Shown here: positions 61,041 to 64,000 of the stretch, in pieces
Position numbering within the stretch: position 1 is the first letter of the stretch
Layout: each line of letters opens with the position of its first letter
NCBI RefSeq assembly: GCF_002088935.1
Contig: NZ_NCSS01000006.1
Span: 2,822,407-2,886,406, forward strand
Source of the DNA: Henriciella litoralis
GTDB taxonomy: Bacteria; Pseudomonadota; Alphaproteobacteria; Caulobacterales; Hyphomonadaceae
DNA length: 64,000 nucleotides
Reading direction: 5' to 3'
Translations under genes and position numbers: made by a program
The notes under the pieces: generated by a model
What the model saw: the letters and a program-made list of their open reading frames with translations, nothing else
What the model was told of the DNA's origin: nothing
Databases searched by the model: none

Positions 61041-63701
61041 ATGGGAAAGAATGCACGGCTGCTTGGCCGGATCACATCAGTATCGGTATACGCGCTTTGT
61101 GCCGGAGGCATCGCCTTCGCACAGGATGCGGATCCGGGCGCAGAGACGCCTGAAACGGTCGATGAAACGCGAACGCTTGAAACGGTTGAGGTAAAGGCCC
61201 TCACCGGTACGCTGATCAGGGGTGTCGCACCGACAGGAACAAACACGCTCTCTATCGACGAAGACCTGATCGAGAATATCGCGCCAGCCTCATCAAATGA
61301 CTTGCTGGCCAATGTTCCGCAGGTCACCAACGCCTTCAATACGGCGCCAACTCCGGGCGCGACGATTGCCAATCCGTACAACCGGCCCAATCTCAGGAAC
61401 CTAGGAGCGTCCGGCGGAGCGACGACGCTCGTCTTGCTCAACGGACAGCGCATGGTCGGCAGCGGTGTGCTGCAAACCTCGCCTGATCCATCCACCATCG
61501 CCCCAAGCGTTCTCGGCAATGTCGAGATCGTGCTTGATGGCGGCTCGTCCATCTACGGGTCTGATGCTATCGGCGGGGTGATCAACTTCATTCCCCGCAG
61601 CGAAGTCGATGGTATTGAACTCTCGGTGCGTCAGGGCTTTGGGGATGAGTTCGACTCCACGAATGCGTCTGTCCTCGCGGGCAAGAGCTGGGATGGCGGC
61701 AATATCTATGCCGCCTACAATTACAACCAGCATGACGACATCTTCGGGCGTGACCGGGACTATGTTTTCCAGGATCACACAGCGCGCGGCGGGACCGACT
61801 ACCGCAGTGTGAACTGCTCGCCCGGGACAGTCATCGCGAATGACATTCCTTTCGCCCTGCCCACCTTCGCGGTCGGAGCAAACCTGTGCGATGAAACGGA
61901 TGTCCTGACGATCTATCCGGAGCAGACAGACCATCGCCTCTTTGGCAAATTCACCCAGGACCTCAGTGACAGGCTGACATTCGAATTATCCGCCTACTCC
62001 TCCGACAGGGAAACAGTCCATCAGGGGCAGGGTGCCGGCGTCGGTACGGGCGTTCGCGGACAAGGCACGATCACGGCGGCCAACCCATACTTCCAGAGCA
62101 TCTTCGGCGAGCAATCGCAGACCGTCACATTCTCTTATGAGGATGTTTTCGGGCCAGCACTGGAGAGCAGCGTGGACCTGTCGGCCTGGATGGTGACCCC
62201 GCAGCTTACCTGGGATTTCAGCGAGACCTGGCAGTTGAAACTGTCTGCCAATTACGGCCAAAGCGACAATGTGGTTCGTACAAACCAGATCAACGCCCTT
62301 GCCGAAGCTGCGGCGCTCGCCGGAACGACGCCGGAAACGGCGCTCAACCCCTATAATGTCAGCGCGACCAATCCGGCTGTTCTGGCCGCCATCGGCGACT
62401 TCCAGGTCTATGGAGACAGCGAGCAGGAGCTGCTGCAACTGAAAAGCGTTGCGGACGGCACGCTGTTCAGCCTTCCGTCAGGCGATGTGAAACTGGCCGT
62501 TGGTGCAGAGTTCATCGAAGAAAAGATCGATGCGTCGCAAGGGCAGGGTCCTCGTCAGGCCCTCGAGCTTTTCTCCGCCGGTTCCTCGCGCGACATCACA
62601 TCGGTGTTCGGCGAGGTCCTGTTTCCGGTTTTCGACAACGAGACTCTTGGCAGCCTCAATGCCTCTGTCTCGGCCCGCTATGACAGCTATAGCGATGTGG
62701 GCGATACGACGAATCCGAAGATCGGCTTTACCTACAAGCCGACAGCCGACGTCGCCGTTCGCGGCAGCTGGGGAACCTCGTTCCACGCCCCGTCGCTTGC
62801 CGACACCGGAAATTCGGTTGATACGCGGATACAGGTCTTTCCGATCAGCCCCTTCTTGGCGCCCGGCGCTGCCCCCACCGACTATTTCCGCCCGACGGTT
62901 GCCATCGCAGGTGGTAATCCGGACCTGAAGCCCGAAGAAGCGGAGACCTATTCGCTTGGCATGGACTGGACGCCGATGAGTGGCGCGCTCGAGGGTCTTA
63001 TGGTCTCGCTGACCTATTTCAATGTCGAGTTCACCGACCAGATCGCAGTCCTTCCGGTCCTCGAGCCAGGCTTCTTCTCGATAGCGGCCTATGAGCCTTT
63101 CTATACGATCAATCCGACAGTGGCCGATGCGCTCGCTGTGGGAGAAGGGCTTCGTGTTGAAAACGCGCCGAGCCTTGAGGCCCTGTTCTTTGCGACATCG
63201 CCCTATCTGCTCGTCGACGTGCGGCGCAGAAATCTGGGCTCAGTCAAGACCGACGGGCTCGATTTTGGTGTCAGCTACACGAAAGACACCGATATTGGCG
63301 AACTTCATGGCGGCGTGTGGGGCACATATACGCTAAGCCGCGACATACAGGCTGCGCCAGGAACCGCGAGCGTCGATGCGCTCCAATTCGGCGTCAGCAG
63401 ACTGCAGCTGGTTGCAGATCTCGGCTGGTCAATGGGCGACTTCGAAGCCTCCCTCCGGGCGAACCACAGCGCAGGCTTTGACGCTTCGGAAACCGGCGAT
63501 GTGGGCAGCTTCACGACGGTCGATCTGACCGCACGCTGGACCTTGCCTGGCAATGACAGCTGGCGCGGCGATACCGTGCTCAGCCTCGGCGTCGACAATC
63601 TGCTCGACGAAGACCCGCCATATTTCGACGATGTCGACGGTTATGCCAATGGCTCGACCCTTGGGCGGGTCATCTCTGTCGGGTTGAAGCAAACATTTTG
63701 A
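61041..63701 (+). CDS. TonB-dependent outer-membrane receptor
   Basis: This 886-residue receptor, the largest of the five in the window, has a signal peptide (IAFAQDA). Its plug domain has LLANVPQVTNAF, LRNLGASGGATTLVLLNGQR and NVEIVLDGGSSIYGSDAIGG, and a long barrel follows. The plug is of the type seen in polysaccharide or glycoside receptors of sphingomonads and Xanthomonas. A GGGAGG ribosome-binding site precedes the ATG, and the barrel ends in VISVGLKQTF with the terminal phenylalanine. It follows the carboxylesterase by 12 bp, so both act on the same outer-membrane substrate. Confidence 0.95.
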   Translation: MGKNARLLGRITSVSVYALCAGGIAFAQDADPGAETPETVDETRTLETVEVKALTGTLIRGVAPTGTNTLSIDEDLIENIAPASSNDLLANVPQVTNAFNTAPTPGATIANPYNRPNLRNLGASGGATTLVLLNGQRMVGSGVLQTSPDPSTIAPSVLGNVEIVLDGGSSIYGSDAIGGVINFIPRSEVDGIELSVRQGFGDEFDSTNASVLAGKSWDGGNIYAAYNYNQHDDIFGRDRDYVFQDHTARGGTDYRSVNCSPGTVIANDIPFALPTFAVGANLCDETDVLTIYPEQTDHRLFGKFTQDLSDRLTFELSAYSSDRETVHQGQGAGVGTGVRGQGTITAANPYFQSIFGEQSQTVTFSYEDVFGPALESSVDLSAWMVTPQLTWDFSETWQLKLSANYGQSDNVVRTNQINALAEAAALAGTTPETALNPYNVSATNPAVLAAIGDFQVYGDSEQELLQLKSVADGTLFSLPSGDVKLAVGAEFIEEKIDASQGQGPRQALELFSAGSSRDITSVFGEVLFPVFDNETLGSLNASVSARYDSYSDVGDTTNPKIGFTYKPTADVAVRGSWGTSFHAPSLADTGNSVDTRIQVFPISPFLAPGAAPTDYFRPTVAIAGGNPDLKPEEAETYSLGMDWTPMSGALEGLMVSLTYFNVEFTDQIAVLPVLEPGFFSIAAYEPFYTINPTVADALAVGEGLRVENAPSLEALFFATSPYLLVDVRRRNLGSVKTDGLDFGVSYTKDTDIGELHGGVWGTYTLSRDIQAAPGTASVDALQFGVSRLQLVADLGWSMGDFEASLRANHSAGFDASETGDVGSFTTVDLTARWTLPGNDSWRGDTVLSLGVDNLLDEDPPYFDDVDGYANGSTLGRVISVGLKQTF

Positions 63702-63709
63702 TGAGGTGC

Positions 63710-63731
63710 GGGGCGCTCATATGGGCGCCCC
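63710..63731 (+). repeat. intercistronic hairpin between the TBDR and the monooxygenase
   Basis: GGGGCGC (63710-63716) pairs with GCGCCCC (63725-63731) around an 8-base loop, starting 8 bp after the TBDR stop. No T run follows, so it is not a classical terminator. It may partly stop transcription or protect the upstream mRNA end, reducing monooxygenase relative to receptor. Confidence 0.5.
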
Positions 63732-63767
63732 CGCCAGCTTGTGCACAAGCGGAAGGAGAAAAACAGG

Positions 63768-64000
63768 ATGCCGTTTGATCGCACGTACGAGGACGTTCTT
63801 GATGTCCTCATCCTTGGGGCCGGCCTGTCGGGGATCGGCTGCGCTGCCTATCTGAGCCGGGAGCTACCTGCCAAGACCTGGCGTATCCTGGAGATGCGCG
63901 ATGACCTTGGAGGCACGTGGGACCTCTTCCGCTATCCCGGCATCCGGTCTGATTCCGACCTCCACACCTTTTCCTATGATTTCAAACCCTGGATGAGTGA
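63768..64000 (+). CDS. flavin-containing (Baeyer-Villiger-type) monooxygenase, partial
   Basis: The first 77 residues are inside the window; the gene continues beyond base 64000. It has the FAD-binding motif GAGLSGIG (18-25) followed by [15 protein letters not shown], the characteristic segment of class B flavoprotein monooxygenases. GGAAGGAG (63751-63758) precedes the ATG. It is the third gene of the carboxylesterase-TBDR operon. It would insert oxygen beside a ketone or oxygenate a heteroatom, consistent with breakdown of a polycyclic aglycone, but the substrate is unknown. Confidence 0.9.
   Translation, partial: MPFDRTYEDVLDVLILGAGLSGIGCAAYLSRELPAKTWRILEMRDDLGGTWDLFRYPGIRSDSDLHTFSYDFKPWMS

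Noticed and set aside
1..64000. Mobile element, prophage, CRISPR or tRNA insertion explaining the catabolic island
   Set aside because: I found no transposase, integrase, direct-repeat array or tRNA-like sequence, so lateral transfer cannot be supported from within the window.

Overview
The window is about 60% G+C and comes from an alphaproteobacterium. The five TonB-dependent receptors (TBDRs), the TBDR-MFS pairs, the SDR-rich catabolic operons and the family-level similarities point to a sphingomonad or a Caulobacterales/Hyphomonadaceae relative. That placement is an inference; no rRNA or other phylogenetic marker is present. I see no tRNA, rRNA, CRISPR array, integrase or transposase. Nearly all of the DNA is accessory catabolism arranged as three neighbouring modules, and each module carries its own repeated operator-like sequence.

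Module 1 (about 1-21,120) looks like an aromatic or steroid-ring meta-cleavage module. A leftward run holds an extradiol dioxygenase, an MFS transporter, an amidohydrolase and a LysR regulator cut by the window edge. It is divergent from an acyl-CoA-dehydrogenase-type flavin monooxygenase followed by a meta-cleavage-product hydrolase. A flavin reductase and two SDRs lie at 14.7-17.1 kb, with two TBDRs and a second MFS transporter nearby. Together these resemble HsaA, HsaB, HsaC and HsaD, split over two places. The pattern TGCGTA-N18-TACGAA occurs at 4204, 15685 and 17157, each time in front of these genes. Between them sit two overlapping Lrp/AsnC regulators and a three-gene unit (DUF3604, parvulin PPIase, HupE/UreJ-like protein).

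Module 2 (about 21,400-43,270) looks like a peptide, D-amino-acid and acyl-chain utilisation module. It contains two S12 beta-lactamase-fold hydrolases, a P1/DmpA-type aminopeptidase, an M81 (MlrC-like) metallopeptidase, a DUF1611 (DgcN-like) plus enolase-superfamily epimerase (DgcA-like) pair, a PhyH dioxygenase, an SDR, a TetR regulator, two TBDRs, a TRAP transporter, a BASS-type symporter, an acyl-CoA ligase, an enoyl-CoA hydratase homologue and glycine C-acetyltransferase (kbl). A 17-bp motif, WWTTGARNTCAWNWTCA, is found upstream of four of its transcription units. A PoxB-like enzyme (43,832-45,547) lies between modules 2 and 3.

Module 3 (about 45,550-64,000) looks like a glycoside/ester utilisation module. 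It has a CocE/NonD hydrolase, a GH106-like enzyme and an FATP-type acyl-CoA synthetase on one arm. The other arms hold a GPH sugar transporter, a GH3 enzyme, a TetR regulator, a GH43 lipoprotein, a small secreted protein, a type B carboxylesterase lipoprotein, a TBDR and the start of a Baeyer-Villiger-type monooxygenase. Five AATTCC-N4-GGAA palindromes sit in its two divergent promoter regions and nowhere else that I noticed. This gene set fits uptake and dismantling of a glycosylated, esterified hydrophobic compound, but the substrate cannot be read from the sequence.
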